64,000 nt of DNA from AWTP1-13 sp963832445 (GCA_963832445.1 CAWHUM010000022.1:124001-188000), one strand, 5' to 3'; shown: positions 43,725 through 54,343, counted from the stretch's first letter. A program made the numbers and translations. Notes: a model not told the origin generated them from the letters alone.

Positions 43725-45116
43725 TCAGGTAAGCGGCTCGAAGGCCTGCCGGTAGCCCATGGCCGAGCGGTCGAAGAGAATGTCGGCGGCGCGCAGCGGC
43801 CGCGCGAACGCCAGACCCTGCATGGTCCGGCAGCGCGACAACGCCACATAGGCCTGTCCGTGCGCGAACGTGCCGCGCCCAAGATCGATGTAGACCTTGT
43901 CGAGCGTGAGGCCCTGGCTCTTGTGAATGGTGAGCGCCCACGCCAATCGCAGTGGGAACTGGCGGAAGGTGCCGGCCACTGTCTCGACGATCTTCTCCGC
44001 GCCCTTGTCGTAGGCGTAGCGCCGGTTCTCCCAGGCCACGCGCTCGATCTCGTGCTCGCTGCCGTCGATCTCGATCCACACCCGGTCTGCCTCGAGCCTG
44101 GCGACACGCGCGATGGTGCCGTTGACCCAGCGGCGGTCGGAGTCGTTGCGCAGAAGCATCACTTTGGCGCCCGTCTTCAGGACAAGCGACGCCTCCGTGG
44201 GCTGAGCGCTCTCGTTGAAATCGCCGGTCACCGCCGCCTCGAACTGGTGGGCGGCGCCGGGCAGGGCCGCGAGATAGGCCATGTTGATGCGCCGGGCGGC
44301 GGCGTTGGTCGGGGTGAGGATCACGTAAGGCTCGCCCTCGGCCAGCGTGCGGATCGGGTTGACGCACGCGTTGAGGATGGCGAGGTCGTCCTCGTCGACT
44401 TCGCCGTCGCGCACGCGGTTGAGAACACGGATCAGTGTCTCGTCGCTCTGCCGGAACACCTGAGTGAGCTCGATCAGCGCTGTGCCCGCACCCTCGCGCA
44501 GCGTTCCCAGGCTGAAGAAGAACGGCCCGCCGTGCTCCGACTCCAGGTGCGCCGCCACCTCGGCCTCGTCGATCACGGGTGGCAGCTGGTGCAGGTCGCC
44601 GAACATGGCGAGCCGCACTCCGCCGAACGGCTCGCGCGGGCGCCCGCGGTTGACCCTGAGCGACTGGTCGATGGCCCACATCAGGTCGGAACGCACCATC
44701 GACACCTCGTCGATGACCAGGAACTTGAGCCTGCGCATGATGCGGCCGTTGCGGCTGCGGCGGATGTCTTCGGGGCGAATGAGGCGGGGCGGAAAGCCGA
44801 AGAAGGAGTGGATGGTCTGGCCGCCGACGTTGACGGCGGCGAGCCCTGTGGGCGCCACGATCACCATCTCGGCGGGGACCATGTCGCGGATCGCGCGCAG
44901 CAGCGTCGACTTGCCGGTGCCGGCCCGGCCGGTGACGAACAGGTGGCCGGCGCCCTGGCGCAGGTATTGGTAGGCTGCGAGGAACTCGGAGGTTGGCTGC
45001 ACGCCAGCTGGCCACGTGCCGGTGCCGGGTGCAACGATTGTCTGTGCGGCCAGGGGCTTGGCGGTCACGGTTGGGCGGTTCCGTCCCTGCTTACGAAGCG
45101 GAAGGGATAGCAACAA
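43725..45116 (-). CDS. Pif1-like superfamily 1B helicase
   Basis: The 463-residue protein has Walker A VTGRAGTGKSTLLRAI, Walker B FLVIDEVSMVRSDL, the GDLHQLPPV motif III, LTQVFRQ, and the C-terminal ALTIHKSQGLTLDKVYIDLG. That matches Pif1/RecD2-type 5'-3' helicases. A shorter start within PTVTAKPLAAQT is possible. Confidence 0.88.
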   Translation of the reverse strand: MLLSLPLRKQGRNRPTVTAKPLAAQTIVAPGTGTWPAGVQPTSEFLAAYQYLRQGAGHLFVTGRAGTGKSTLLRAIRDMVPAEMVIVAPTGLAAVNVGGQTIHSFFGFPPRLIRPEDIRRSRNGRIMRRLKFLVIDEVSMVRSDLMWAIDQSLRVNRGRPREPFGGVRLAMFGDLHQLPPVIDEAEVAAHLESEHGGPFFFSLGTLREGAGTALIELTQVFRQSDETLIRVLNRVRDGEVDEDDLAILNACVNPIRTLAEGEPYVILTPTNAAARRINMAYLAALPGAAHQFEAAVTGDFNESAQPTEASLVLKTGAKVMLLRNDSDRRWVNGTIARVARLEADRVWIEIDGSEHEIERVAWENRRYAYDKGAEKIVETVAGTFRQFPLRLAWALTIHKSQGLTLDKVYIDLGRGTFAHGQAYVALSRCRTMQGLAFARPLRAADILFDRSAMGYRQAFEPLT

Positions 45117-45183
45117 CGGGTCTCTGGGTCACGGCACGCTGTACGCCGCAAGTGGCATGGATCGCGCCTGCACGTGGATGACG

Positions 45184-47019
45184 TCACACGGCCTCCTTCT
45201 CCGCCTCCACTGCCCGCTCGCGCTTCTTGCGCTCGTTGGGGTCGAGCCAGCGTTTGCGCAAGCGGATCGACTTCGGCGTGATCTCCACCAGCTCGTCGTC
45301 CTGGATATAGGAGAGCGCCCGCTCCAGCGTGAGCCGCATCGGGGGGGTGAGGGCCAAGGCCTCGTCTTTGCCGGCGGCGCGGATGTTGGTGAGTTTCTTG
45401 CCCTGGATGACGTTGACGATGAGGTCGTTGTCGCGCGTGTGCTGGCCCACGATCATGCCCTCGTACACGCGCGTCTGCGGGTCGATTATCATGGCGCCGC
45501 GATCCTGCAGGTAGAAGAGCGAGTAGGCGGTGGCCTCGCCGGTGGCGTTGGAGATCAGCACGCCGGTGCGCCGCCCCGCCACCTCGCCCTTGAACGGCGC
45601 ATAGCCGTGGAACAGCCTGTTCATCACGGCGGTGCCGCGGGTGTCGGTCATGAGCTCACTCTGGTAGCCGATCAGCCCGCGCGTCGGCGCGTGGAACACG
45701 AGGCGCTGGCGGCCGCCGCCGGACGGGCGCATCTCCATCAGGTCGGCGCGGCGCTCGGAGAGCTTCTGCACGACGATGCCCGAGTGCTCCTCGTCGACGT
45801 CGATGATAACCTCCTCGATGGGCTCGAGCCGCTGGCGGGTGTCCGGATCGGTCTTGAGCACCACGCGCGGGCGCGACACCGTGAGCTCGAAGCCTTCGCG
45901 GCGCATGGTTTCGATCAGGATGCCGAGCTGCAGCTCGCCACGGCCCGCCACCTCGTAGGCATCCTTGAGGTTTGGGTCCTCGGAGACGTGGATGGCGACG
46001 TTGCGCTCGGCCTCTTTCAGCAGCCGGTCACGGATGACGCGGCTCTGCACCTTGTCGCCCTCCTGACCCGCGAACGGCCCGTCGTTGATACGGAACATCA
46101 TGGCGAGCGTGGGCGGGTCGATCGGCTGGGCCAGAAACGGCTTGTCGACGGAGGGGTCGCACAGCGTGTCGGCCACCGTGGCCTGCGTGATACCGGCGAT
46201 GGCGACGACGTCGCCGGCCTCCGCCAGCTCGACCGCCGTGCGCTCCAGCCCGCGGAATGCGAGCACCTTGGTGACGCGCGCCGTCTCGATCAGCGAGCCG
46301 TCGCGGCGCATGGCCTTGATGGTCTGATTGGGCTTGACGCTGCCCGAGCTGATGCGGCCGGTGAGGACGCGTCCCAGGTAGGGGTCGGCCTCCAGGGTGG
46401 TTGCGAGCATGCGGAAGGGGCCTTCCTCGACGGTGGGCGGCGGCACGTGCTTGAGCACCAGCTCGAACAGGGGCACCAGGTCCACCTTTGGGCCAGCCGG
46501 ATCGACGGCCATCCAGCCGTCGCGGCCCGAGCCGTAGAGCACGGGGAAGTCGAGCTGCTCGTCCGTCGCGTCGAGGTTGGCGAACAAGTCGAAGATCTCA
46601 TTCAGCACCGCGTTGTGGCGCTCGTCGGGGCGGTCGATCTTGTTGATGACCACGATGGGTCGCAGGCCCTGCTTGAGGGCCTTGGAGACCACGAACTTGG
46701 TCTGCGGCAGCGGGCCTTCGCTAGCGTCCACCAGCACGATGGCGCCGTCCACCATGTTGAGGATGCGCTCAACCTCGCCGCCGAAGTCGGCGTGGCCAGG
46801 CGTATCGACGATGTTGATGCGCGTGTCGTGCCAGAGGATGGATGTGCACTTGGCGAGGATGGTGATGCCACGCTCGCGCTCGAGGTCGTTGCTGTCCATG
46901 GCCTGGGCTTCCACCTTTTGATTGAGGCGAAAAGCGCCGGCCTGCTTGAGCAGCGCGTCGACCAAGGTGGTCTTGCCGTGATCGACGTGCGCGATGATCG
47001 CTATGTTGCGAAGTTGCAT
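45184..47019 (-). CDS. typA: TypA/BipA ribosome-associated GTPase
   Basis: The 611-residue protein has the G1 motif IIAHVDHGKTTLVDALLKQ, G3 NIVDTPGHADFGGEVER, G4 VVINKIDRPDERH and the C-terminal domain (GRGELQLGILIETMRREG and the TypA-specific tail RLRKRWLDPNERKKRERA). It acts in ribosome assembly and stress/cold adaptation. The 197-bp gap to the J-domain gene is divergent. Confidence 0.96.
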   Translation of the reverse strand: MQLRNIAIIAHVDHGKTTLVDALLKQAGAFRLNQKVEAQAMDSNDLERERGITILAKCTSILWHDTRINIVDTPGHADFGGEVERILNMVDGAIVLVDASEGPLPQTKFVVSKALKQGLRPIVVINKIDRPDERHNAVLNEIFDLFANLDATDEQLDFPVLYGSGRDGWMAVDPAGPKVDLVPLFELVLKHVPPPTVEEGPFRMLATTLEADPYLGRVLTGRISSGSVKPNQTIKAMRRDGSLIETARVTKVLAFRGLERTAVELAEAGDVVAIAGITQATVADTLCDPSVDKPFLAQPIDPPTLAMMFRINDGPFAGQEGDKVQSRVIRDRLLKEAERNVAIHVSEDPNLKDAYEVAGRGELQLGILIETMRREGFELTVSRPRVVLKTDPDTRQRLEPIEEVIIDVDEEHSGIVVQKLSERRADLMEMRPSGGGRQRLVFHAPTRGLIGYQSELMTDTRGTAVMNRLFHGYAPFKGEVAGRRTGVLISNATGEATAYSLFYLQDRGAMIIDPQTRVYEGMIVGQHTRDNDLIVNVIQGKKLTNIRAAGKDEALALTPPMRLTLERALSYIQDDELVEITPKSIRLRKRWLDPNERKKRERAVEAEKEAV

Positions 47020-47216
47020 ACGGATTCCTGGGGAAGCGCGCCCTGCTCAGACAGGGCAAGCGGCGAGCCCATGCTGCGCCGCACCATTCGGGCGCGAAGT
47101 AGCACAGTTCGGGTTGCACCGCCAGCTACCTCGGGCGGAAGCACGCTTCTTGCGATGGCGCAGCACGGGAGCCAACCGGTGTCCCAAGCCAGAACGCGTC
47201 AAGGAAGCATTTAGCG

Positions 47217-47735
47217 ATGTTCGAGCGCACCAAGATCGATAACGTGCCGGATTTGACGGCCATGCCGGTCGAAGCCGTGTTCGTGGATGGCACAATCGTT
47301 CGCGGTAAGCTGATGGTGCCTACAACCAAGGGCATTGCCGACCTCCTCAACGGCAGCGGCGCATTCCTGGAGTTCGAGCCCTACGGCGGGGAGCGCAACT
47401 ACGTCGCCAAGGCGCAGATCGCCTCCATCAAGATGCTGGGTGTGCCGAAGCTGCCGAACCTCAACGCGCGGCTCAAGGACTACGACGGCTTCGATCCCTT
47501 TGCCGTGTTGGGCGTGAGGCCAGGCGCGACCCGCGAGGACATCCGCCAGGCCTATTTCGCGCTCGCCAAGTCCTACCACCCCGACCGCTACGCCACCGCC
47601 GAGCTGCCGAGCGAGGTGATCGAGTACCTGTTCGCGATGGCACGGCGCGTCAATGCCGCGCACGCGGCGCTCTCGACGGAGCAGAAGAAGCAGGCCGCGA
47701 AGGCCGAGCCGGTGTTCACCTCGCCCGGGCGGTGA
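47217..47735 (+). CDS. J-domain protein
   Basis: The 172-residue protein has an N-terminal domain (ERTKIDNVPDLTAMPVEAVF; VRGKLMVPTTKGIADLLN) and a C-terminal J domain: DPFAVLGVRPGATREDIRQA and YHPDRYA with the HPD tripeptide. It should stimulate DnaK. The N-terminal domain is common in Rhizobiales but has no known role. It is divergent from typA. Confidence 0.85.
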   Translation: MFERTKIDNVPDLTAMPVEAVFVDGTIVRGKLMVPTTKGIADLLNGSGAFLEFEPYGGERNYVAKAQIASIKMLGVPKLPNLNARLKDYDGFDPFAVLGVRPGATREDIRQAYFALAKSYHPDRYATAELPSEVIEYLFAMARRVNAAHAALSTEQKKQAAKAEPVFTSPGR

Positions 47736-47834
47736 GCCTCGCACTGCATCGTTCAAGCACGCGCCGCGTTGTGCCGACGCAGGAGCGGTGACTAGCTGCA
47801 CGTCTCCTGACGTGGCTCCGATCGTCGCGCCCTC

Positions 47835-47859
47835 GGAACCCTGCGTCAGACCGCACGTT
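47835..47859 (+). promoter_or_regulatory. EcfG-type general stress promoter
   Basis: GGAAC (47835-47839), exactly 16 bp, then CGTT (47856-47859) match the alphaproteobacterial EcfG consensus GGAAC-N16/17-CGTT. Predicted start at about 47867, 55 bp before the secreted protein gene. Confidence 0.7.
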
Positions 47860-47921
47860 CAACCCATACGTCGGGTGAACAACCTCGAGACACGAGCGCT
47901 GAGGCGTTCAAAGGAGTCCAC

Positions 47922-48257
47922 ATGCTATCGAAGTATCTGTCGGCTGCAGCGCTGGCGGTCGGAGCCGGGCTGCTCTGTGCCCCAGCTTCGGCTGCGCCTG
48001 GCGGCAACCTCACCGGGCTGCAGGTGCCCCACGCATCTAACGTCGAGCAAGTGGCGCGGCGGTGCTGGCGGCACCGCGGTCATTGGCATTGTCGCAGAAG
48101 CTTCCGCCGCTATGGCTACGCCTACCAGCACTATGACCCATACCCCTACTACTACGAGCCGTACTACTACGGCTATGGGCCGAGCCTCGGGTTTTCGTTT
48201 GGTGGTGGACGACACTTCCATGGTGGACATCACCATCATGGTGGGAGGCACAGGTAG
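47922..48257 (+). CDS. Small secreted Tyr/His-rich protein
   Basis: The 111-residue product has a signal peptide (YLSAAALAVGAGLLCAPASAA), a Trp/His/Arg stretch (CWRHRGHWHCRR), a Tyr-rich repeat region (YEPYYYGYG) and a His-rich end (HGGHHHHGGRHR). AAAGGAG precedes the ATG. Metal binding is an inference from composition. The upstream EcfG-like promoter suggests induction under stress. Confidence 0.75.
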   Translation: MLSKYLSAAALAVGAGLLCAPASAAPGGNLTGLQVPHASNVEQVARRCWRHRGHWHCRRSFRRYGYAYQHYDPYPYYYEPYYYGYGPSLGFSFGGGRHFHGGHHHHGGRHR

Positions 48258-48344
48258 TGTGAGAACGTAGCCTGTGATCTCCGGAAGGGCGCTGGTTTGA
48301 TAGCTCATCTCCCGAACTGGCGCCCTTGCTACGTTCGCCCAAGC

Positions 48345-49016
48345 TCAGCTGAGCAGGCGTGCGGCGCTCGGATGCAGCATGGGGCGGTATCCTGCTGACA
48401 GCACGGCGACGATGGAGGCGGGTGTCAGCACCTCCACCTCCTCGCTGATGGCAGTGGGCAGGACGAGCGCGCTGTAGCCCGCCGCGCCCCAGGCCAGCAG
48501 GCTATGGCCGACGACGAGATAGGGCCGCGCCTCACTGCCTTCGCCCGCGTAGCGGACGAACGCGCCGCTTGGAATATTGGCGCGGCGGGCACGGAAGGTG
48601 ACCTTGCGGCGGTCGCGGTCCACACGTTCTGCGTGCAGCTGGTCGTCCATCGCCGGGGCGCGAGCGCGCTCGTCGCCGCCGAAGCAGCGGGTCCAGAGCT
48701 CGGCGAACCGGTCCGCATCGTTGCGCCGGCACTCGAAGCACGGGCGATGGCCGGCCGCGAGTGCGGTCGCTTCATCGAGGAAAAACAGCTCGGTATAGCG
48801 GTTGGGCTGCATCATCTCGCGATGCCGGCCCTTGAATTCCAGCACGCAGGCGATCCACTGCCGGGTGGCCCAGCGGCGGGGCCCCAGCGTCTTATCGGGT
48901 AGATGAAAGCACCCGCCCCGGTTGCCCATGAGCAGGCCGCGGTGCGAGATGGCGACGATCTCGCCCTCCGGCGTGACGCGATTCTGGAGAGGCATCCCGC
49001 AAACTGCCCGCTGCAT
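48345..49016 (-). CDS. Conserved hypothetical protein with a Cys-Cys motif
   Basis: The ATG at 49016 gives 223 residues. Motifs include VAISHRGLLMGNRGGCFHLP, RRWATRQWIACVLEFKGR and GHRPCFECRRNDADRFAELW (CxxC). I do not recognise a named family. The CxxC plus aromatic/charged pattern suggests a small metal- or nucleic-acid-binding protein, but this is not shown. A start at 49106 would overlap the divergent enoyl-CoA hydratase gene, so I prefer the shorter form. Confidence 0.65.
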   Translation of the reverse strand: MQRAVCGMPLQNRVTPEGEIVAISHRGLLMGNRGGCFHLPDKTLGPRRWATRQWIACVLEFKGRHREMMQPNRYTELFFLDEATALAAGHRPCFECRRNDADRFAELWTRCFGGDERARAPAMDDQLHAERVDRDRRKVTFRARRANIPSGAFVRYAGEGSEARPYLVVGHSLLAWGAAGYSALVLPTAISEEVEVLTPASIVAVLSAGYRPMLHPSAARLLS

Positions 49017-49032
49017 GTGAGGAGACACGACA

Positions 49033-49812
49033 ATGTCGGAAGCCGGCGTACATGTGAAGACCGAGGCGAAAAGCGGGGGGCGGATCGCTGTGGTCACGGT
49101 CGACAATCAGCGCCGCCTCAACTGCCTGGCGACACCGACGATCGTGAGCTTGGCCGAGGCGTTCATTAGGCTCGGCGCGGACGCGGACCTGCGCGCCGCC
49201 GTGCTCACCGGTGCAGGCGACCGTGCTTTCATCGGCGGTGCCGACCTCAACGAGCTTGGTGGGCTTTGTGCCGACAGCGCGCGGCTGTTCATCACGCGCC
49301 TGCATCAGGCGTGCAAGGCGATTCGGCAGTGCCCGGTGCCGGTGATCGCCCGCATCAACGGCTTCTGCCTCGGCGCGGGGCTCGAGGTGGCGGCGAGCTG
49401 TGACATGCGCGTGGCGGCGGAGGGCGCGCAGTTCGGCATGCCCGAGGTGGTGATGGGCATCCCGTCGGTGATCGAGGCGGCGCTGCTGCCGGGATTGATC
49501 GGCTCGGGCAAGACGCGCGAGATGCTGCTTACCGGCGCCATGTATTCGGCAGCCGAGGCGCTGGCTATGGGCTTTGCGCAAAAGGTAGTGGCGGCGGCGA
49601 ATCTGGATGCGGCCGTCGATCGGTGGGTGGAGCAGATCTGCCGCGCCACGCCGAAGGCTGTTCGGGCGCAGAAGGCGCTGATGAACCGGTGGGAGCGGGT
49701 GTCGATCGACGAGGGCATCTACGCCGGCATCGATGCGCTGTCGCAGGCCTACACGACGGGCGAGCCGCAGGCCGCGATCGCTGCGTTCTTCGCGGCGAAG
49801 GCTAAGCGGTAG
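49033..49812 (+). CDS. Enoyl-CoA hydratase/isomerase family protein
   Basis: The 259-residue protein follows TGAGGAGA. It has crotonase features: RLNCLATPTIVSLAEAFIRL, the oxyanion region AFIGGADLNELGG, ARINGFCLGAGLEVAASCDM and FGMPEVVMGIPSV. The Glu of PEV is a candidate catalytic residue. The exact acyl-CoA is not known. Confidence 0.9.
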   Translation: MSEAGVHVKTEAKSGGRIAVVTVDNQRRLNCLATPTIVSLAEAFIRLGADADLRAAVLTGAGDRAFIGGADLNELGGLCADSARLFITRLHQACKAIRQCPVPVIARINGFCLGAGLEVAASCDMRVAAEGAQFGMPEVVMGIPSVIEAALLPGLIGSGKTREMLLTGAMYSAAEALAMGFAQKVVAAANLDAAVDRWVEQICRATPKAVRAQKALMNRWERVSIDEGIYAGIDALSQAYTTGEPQAAIAAFFAAKAKR

Positions 49813-49856
49813 GGGTATTGGTGGTGGATGGCCCGATCCTTTAGTTGCGAAAGGTG

Positions 49857-49888
49857 TTATTAAAGGATAAGGCTGTATCCTTTAATAA
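49857..49888. promoter_or_regulatory. Perfect inverted repeat, likely operator of the Fic gene
   Basis: TTATTAAAGGAT (49857-49868) and its exact reverse complement (49877-49888) are separated by 8 bp. Further copies of the core AAAGGAT occur at 49902-49908 and, inverted, at 49836-49842. It lies just before the Fic start and is AT-rich in a GC-rich genome. The Fic protein's C-terminal winged-helix domain could bind it. Confidence 0.6.
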
Positions 49889-49907
49889 GGTGGAACCTAA
49901 CCAAAGG

Positions 49908-51095
49908 ATGCGGCTCAGCCAAATGGCCGGAAAACCTTCAGGCCGGATCGGATCGTACATCGCAACGACCACGTCGGGCGAGACCGTCCGCGCCTATCTT
50001 CCGCCGCCGCTGCCACCGGCCCCTCCACTTGATCTGCCGCGCCTGCTGGCCTTGATCGAGCGGGCGAACCAAGCCCTCGGTCGCCTTGACGGCATGACTG
50101 CGATCCTGCCTTCGACCAAGCTCTTCGTGTTCATGTATGTCCGCAAGGAGGCGCTGCATTCATCCCAGATCGAGGGCACGCAATCCTCATTGTCTGATCT
50201 CCTGCTGTTCGAGAACCAGGAGGTTCCATTTGTTCCCCTGGATGACATCCAGGAGGTCTCGAACTACATCGCCGCCATGAATCACGGACTGAAACGATTG
50301 GAAGGCGGCTTCCCGCTCTCCTTGCGCCTCATCAATGAAATGCATCGGGAGCTTTTATCGAAAGGGCGAGGCAGCAGCAAACAGCCTGGAGAATTTCGCC
50401 GAAGTCAAAACTGGATTGGCGGCACCCGGCCCGGCAACGCCGCATTTGTTCCACCGCCGCCAGAGCGAGTGATGGAGTGCATGAGCGATCTTGAGCACTT
50501 CTTGCACGAGCGAACGACCTATCCGGCGCTGATCCGTGCTGCGTTGGCTCATGTGCAGTTCGAGACCATTCATCCCTTCCTGGATGGAAACGGTCGCTTA
50601 GGTCGACTGCTCATCACTCTCATGCTGTGCGAAGAAGGGACGCTCAAGGAGCCGATCCTGTACCTCAGCCTCTACTTCAAGACACATCGCGCGCACTACT
50701 ACGAGCTGCTGCAGCAGGTGCGCCAAACAGGCGATTGGGAGGCCTGGCTTGAGTTCTTTCTTGAGGGCGTCGTAGAGACTTCCGAGCAAGGCGTCGCGTC
50801 GGCGCGCCGTCTCATCGAGCTGTTCGATCGGGACAGGGAGAAGATATCGACCTTGAAGCGCGCAGCGGCCTCTGCGCTTCGCGTCCACAGCGAGCTGCAA
50901 AAGGCCCCGCTGCTCTCGGTGCCCGTGGCAGCCAAGAAGCTCGGCATTTCACAGCCGACGATTCAGAAATCGCTGGATCACCTGGTAAAGCTCGGCATCG
51001 TGCGAGAAGTGACAGGCAAGCGGCGGCACCGCATCTACGAATACACGAGCTATCTGAAGATACTGGATGAAGGTACGGAGCCGCTCCGCCGCTAG
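49908..51095 (+). CDS. Fic-domain protein with a C-terminal DNA-binding region
   Basis: The 395-residue protein has an N-terminal region with EALHSSQIEGTQSSLSDLLL (fitting the S/T-xxx-E-G inhibitory helix), then the Fic core HPFLDGNGRLGR at about residue 222. The C-terminal part (VPVAAKKLGISQPTIQKSLD and HLVKLGIVREVTGKRRHRIY) is a winged-helix DNA-binding domain. Fic enzymes AMPylate proteins. A TTG start at 49845 would place the operator-like repeat inside the coding region, so I chose the ATG at 49908; MAGKPSG at 49923 is also possible. Confidence 0.9.
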   Translation: MRLSQMAGKPSGRIGSYIATTTSGETVRAYLPPPLPPAPPLDLPRLLALIERANQALGRLDGMTAILPSTKLFVFMYVRKEALHSSQIEGTQSSLSDLLLFENQEVPFVPLDDIQEVSNYIAAMNHGLKRLEGGFPLSLRLINEMHRELLSKGRGSSKQPGEFRRSQNWIGGTRPGNAAFVPPPPERVMECMSDLEHFLHERTTYPALIRAALAHVQFETIHPFLDGNGRLGRLLITLMLCEEGTLKEPILYLSLYFKTHRAHYYELLQQVRQTGDWEAWLEFFLEGVVETSEQGVASARRLIELFDRDREKISTLKRAAASALRVHSELQKAPLLSVPVAAKKLGISQPTIQKSLDHLVKLGIVREVTGKRRHRIYEYTSYLKILDEGTEPLRR

Positions 51096-51118
51096 GAACG
51101 CCTAAGCCCAGCCCGCCA

Positions 51119-51793
51119 TCACCGTTGCCAGCGGCCGACGCTCTGCAGCGCCTGCCAGTTGGCCATGCCGATGAACAGCGCAACGAGCATGAGGAAGATG
51201 GCGCTCGGGAAGGCGAGATACGCCAGTCCCACGGCTACCACCAGGCCGAGCGAGGCGACGATGCGGGTCGCCCATTGCGGTCCGAGGATGGCGCTCAGCC
51301 AAGCATCGAGAGTGTGTCCGCCGTCGAGCGGGTAGGCCGGGAGCAGGTTGAAAATCAACAGCAGGAAATTGGCGTAGGACAGCACCGCGAGCGGCAGGGC
51401 CACCATCGGATTGCCGGACTGCGCCGCCTCCCCAGCAAGCACATCGAGCCCGATCCACAGCAGCAGGTTCACCGCGGGCCCCGCCAGATAGATGACGGTG
51501 CGCGTGAGGACGGAATTGGGCAGCGACCGCTCGAAGTGGGCGACGCCGCCGAGCCCCGTCAGCTCGATGTGTGAGACGGGAGCCTTGAACAGCCGGCCTG
51601 CAAAGGCGTGCCCAAGCTCGTGCAGCAAGATCGACAGCAGCAGCCCGATGATGATGATGAAGCCCGCCGACATCAGCTGCGTGTTGCCGGTGGTGAAGTA
51701 GGGGTAGCTGAAAACGATCAGCACCAGCACGAACATCATGTCGAGGTAGATCGGGATGCCCGCGATGCGGACGATCTCGATGCGGCTGAGCAT
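51119..51793 (-). CDS. M50 / site-2 protease family membrane protein
   Basis: The 224-residue protein has six or so hydrophobic segments, the Zn motif ILLHELGHAF (HExxH) and the third-ligand region NLLPAYPLDGGHTLDAWL. Site-2 proteases cleave membrane-embedded substrates such as anti-sigma factors. No PDZ or CBS domain is present. It is 34 bp downstream of argG. Confidence 0.92.
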   Translation of the reverse strand: MLSRIEIVRIAGIPIYLDMMFVLVLIVFSYPYFTTGNTQLMSAGFIIIIGLLLSILLHELGHAFAGRLFKAPVSHIELTGLGGVAHFERSLPNSVLTRTVIYLAGPAVNLLLWIGLDVLAGEAAQSGNPMVALPLAVLSYANFLLLIFNLLPAYPLDGGHTLDAWLSAILGPQWATRIVASLGLVVAVGLAYLAFPSAIFLMLVALFIGMANWQALQSVGRWQR

Positions 51794-51827
51794 GGTGTGC
51801 TTCCTTGGTTGACGCGCCCCGTGCGGG

Positions 51828-53066
<1,239 letters not shown>

Positions 53067-53161
53067 GGAACGCACCTTCTCGCGGTCGCGCATTGCGGCG
53101 CACTATAGGCGAGAACCGCGCTGCGACAAGCGCGTCGCGGACGTGGTGCGAGGTGCAAACC

Positions 53162-53767
53162 ATGAGTGCATCCAGGCCGAGCCTCGAGTTCTGGTACGAA
53201 TTCGCCTCCACCTATTCCTATCTTAGCGCCATGCGTATCGAGGCGATGGCCGAGCAGGCCGGTATCGGCATCGTCTGGAAGCCGTTCATGCTGGGGCCGA
53301 TCTTCCACGCCCAGGGCTGGAGCACGTCGCCTTTCAACCTCTACCCGGCCAAGGGCAGATACATGGTGCGCGAGATGGAGCGGCTGACGGCTGCCCGCGG
53401 CCTGCCATTCAAGATGCCCTCGCCTTTCCCGCAGAACAGTCTCCATGCGGCCCGGCTGGCGCTGATTGGCCATGGCGAGGGTTGGGGGCCGGCGTTCACG
53501 CGGGCGGTGTACACGGCCGAGTTTGCCGAGGGGGCCAACATCTCCGACAAGGCGATGCTGGCCAGCATCCTGGCCAGCATCAACGTCGACCCCGCACCTC
53601 GGATGGCGCGCATCGAACAGCCGGAGACCAAGCAGCGCCTGCGTCAGCAGACCGAGGAGGCAGAGGAGCTCGGCGTCTTCGGCGCGCCATCGTTCCTGGC
53701 CGACGACGAGCTCTACTGGGGCGACGATCGCCTCGAGCAGGCGATTGCCAGGCTCAAAGGGCAATGA
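53162..53767 (+). CDS. 2-hydroxychromene-2-carboxylate isomerase family (DsbA-fold) protein
   Basis: The 201-residue protein begins SLEFWYEFASTYSYLSAMRI, has WKPFMLGPIFHAQGWST, and ends ELGVFGAPSFLADDELYWGD, matching the HCCA isomerase/kappa-GST-like family. No CxxC is present, so it is not a disulfide oxidase. A glutathione-dependent reaction is likely by family. Confidence 0.88.
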   Translation: MSASRPSLEFWYEFASTYSYLSAMRIEAMAEQAGIGIVWKPFMLGPIFHAQGWSTSPFNLYPAKGRYMVREMERLTAARGLPFKMPSPFPQNSLHAARLALIGHGEGWGPAFTRAVYTAEFAEGANISDKAMLASILASINVDPAPRMARIEQPETKQRLRQQTEEAEELGVFGAPSFLADDELYWGDDRLEQAIARLKGQ

Positions 53768-53786
53768 TACCGGCGAGGTGCGTCGA

Positions 53787-54140
53787 TCAGCCGACGATGA
53801 TCTGCGCGACCGCGTGTCCGCCAGCGGAACGATAGCTGGCAAAAGCCGCATCCGGAGCTGGTGGCTCGCTCTCGGCTTGAGCCTGAGGAGCCTCTTTTGC
53901 CTGCGTCCGACCAGACTGCAGGCAAGCGCGGCTCCACGCCGCCCAGCCCTGCAGCGGATCCCAGGCGACGCGCGACTGCATCGCCCATGGGGAACTCGCC
54001 GACGCAGCTAGCATCAGCGCCCACAACGAGATGCCGCGAGACGCTGACAGGCTCGCCGCCCGCGCGGTGGCGAGCGCGTATGCGCGCATCATGTTTGCGG
54101 TGGCATCCGCGAGTTGGGTTTGCGATTTCATGGTGTGCAT
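53787..54140 (-). CDS. Phasin-like small protein
   Basis: The 117-residue product (ATG 54140, or 54131) has an Ala-rich helical start (SQTQLADATANMMRAYALAT), WAAWSRACLQSG in the middle, and the end FASYRSAGGHAVAQIIVG. The C-terminal SYRSxGGHAVAQ tail and helical region resemble phasin-type proteins of Rhizobiales, which coat polyhydroxyalkanoate granules. I give this call moderate weight only. Confidence 0.55.
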   Translation of the reverse strand: MHTMKSQTQLADATANMMRAYALATARAASLSASRGISLWALMLAASASSPWAMQSRVAWDPLQGWAAWSRACLQSGRTQAKEAPQAQAESEPPAPDAAFASYRSAGGHAVAQIIVG

Positions 54141-54343
54141 GGCCACTGATCCTGCGTTGCGTCAGATGAGCGTGGCACTGAGCGAGAGGCACTTGGATAC
54201 TCTCACTGAGACAAAGTACCTCGAATTTTGCATCGCAGCAACAGCAATGATGCGGCGCAGTATCGGCTAGGTGGCGCGAGCAGCAAAAAAGCGCATCGTG
54301 CGGCCTGTAAGGCCTGCAATTGCGGCGGAGGCCCTTGCCCTGG

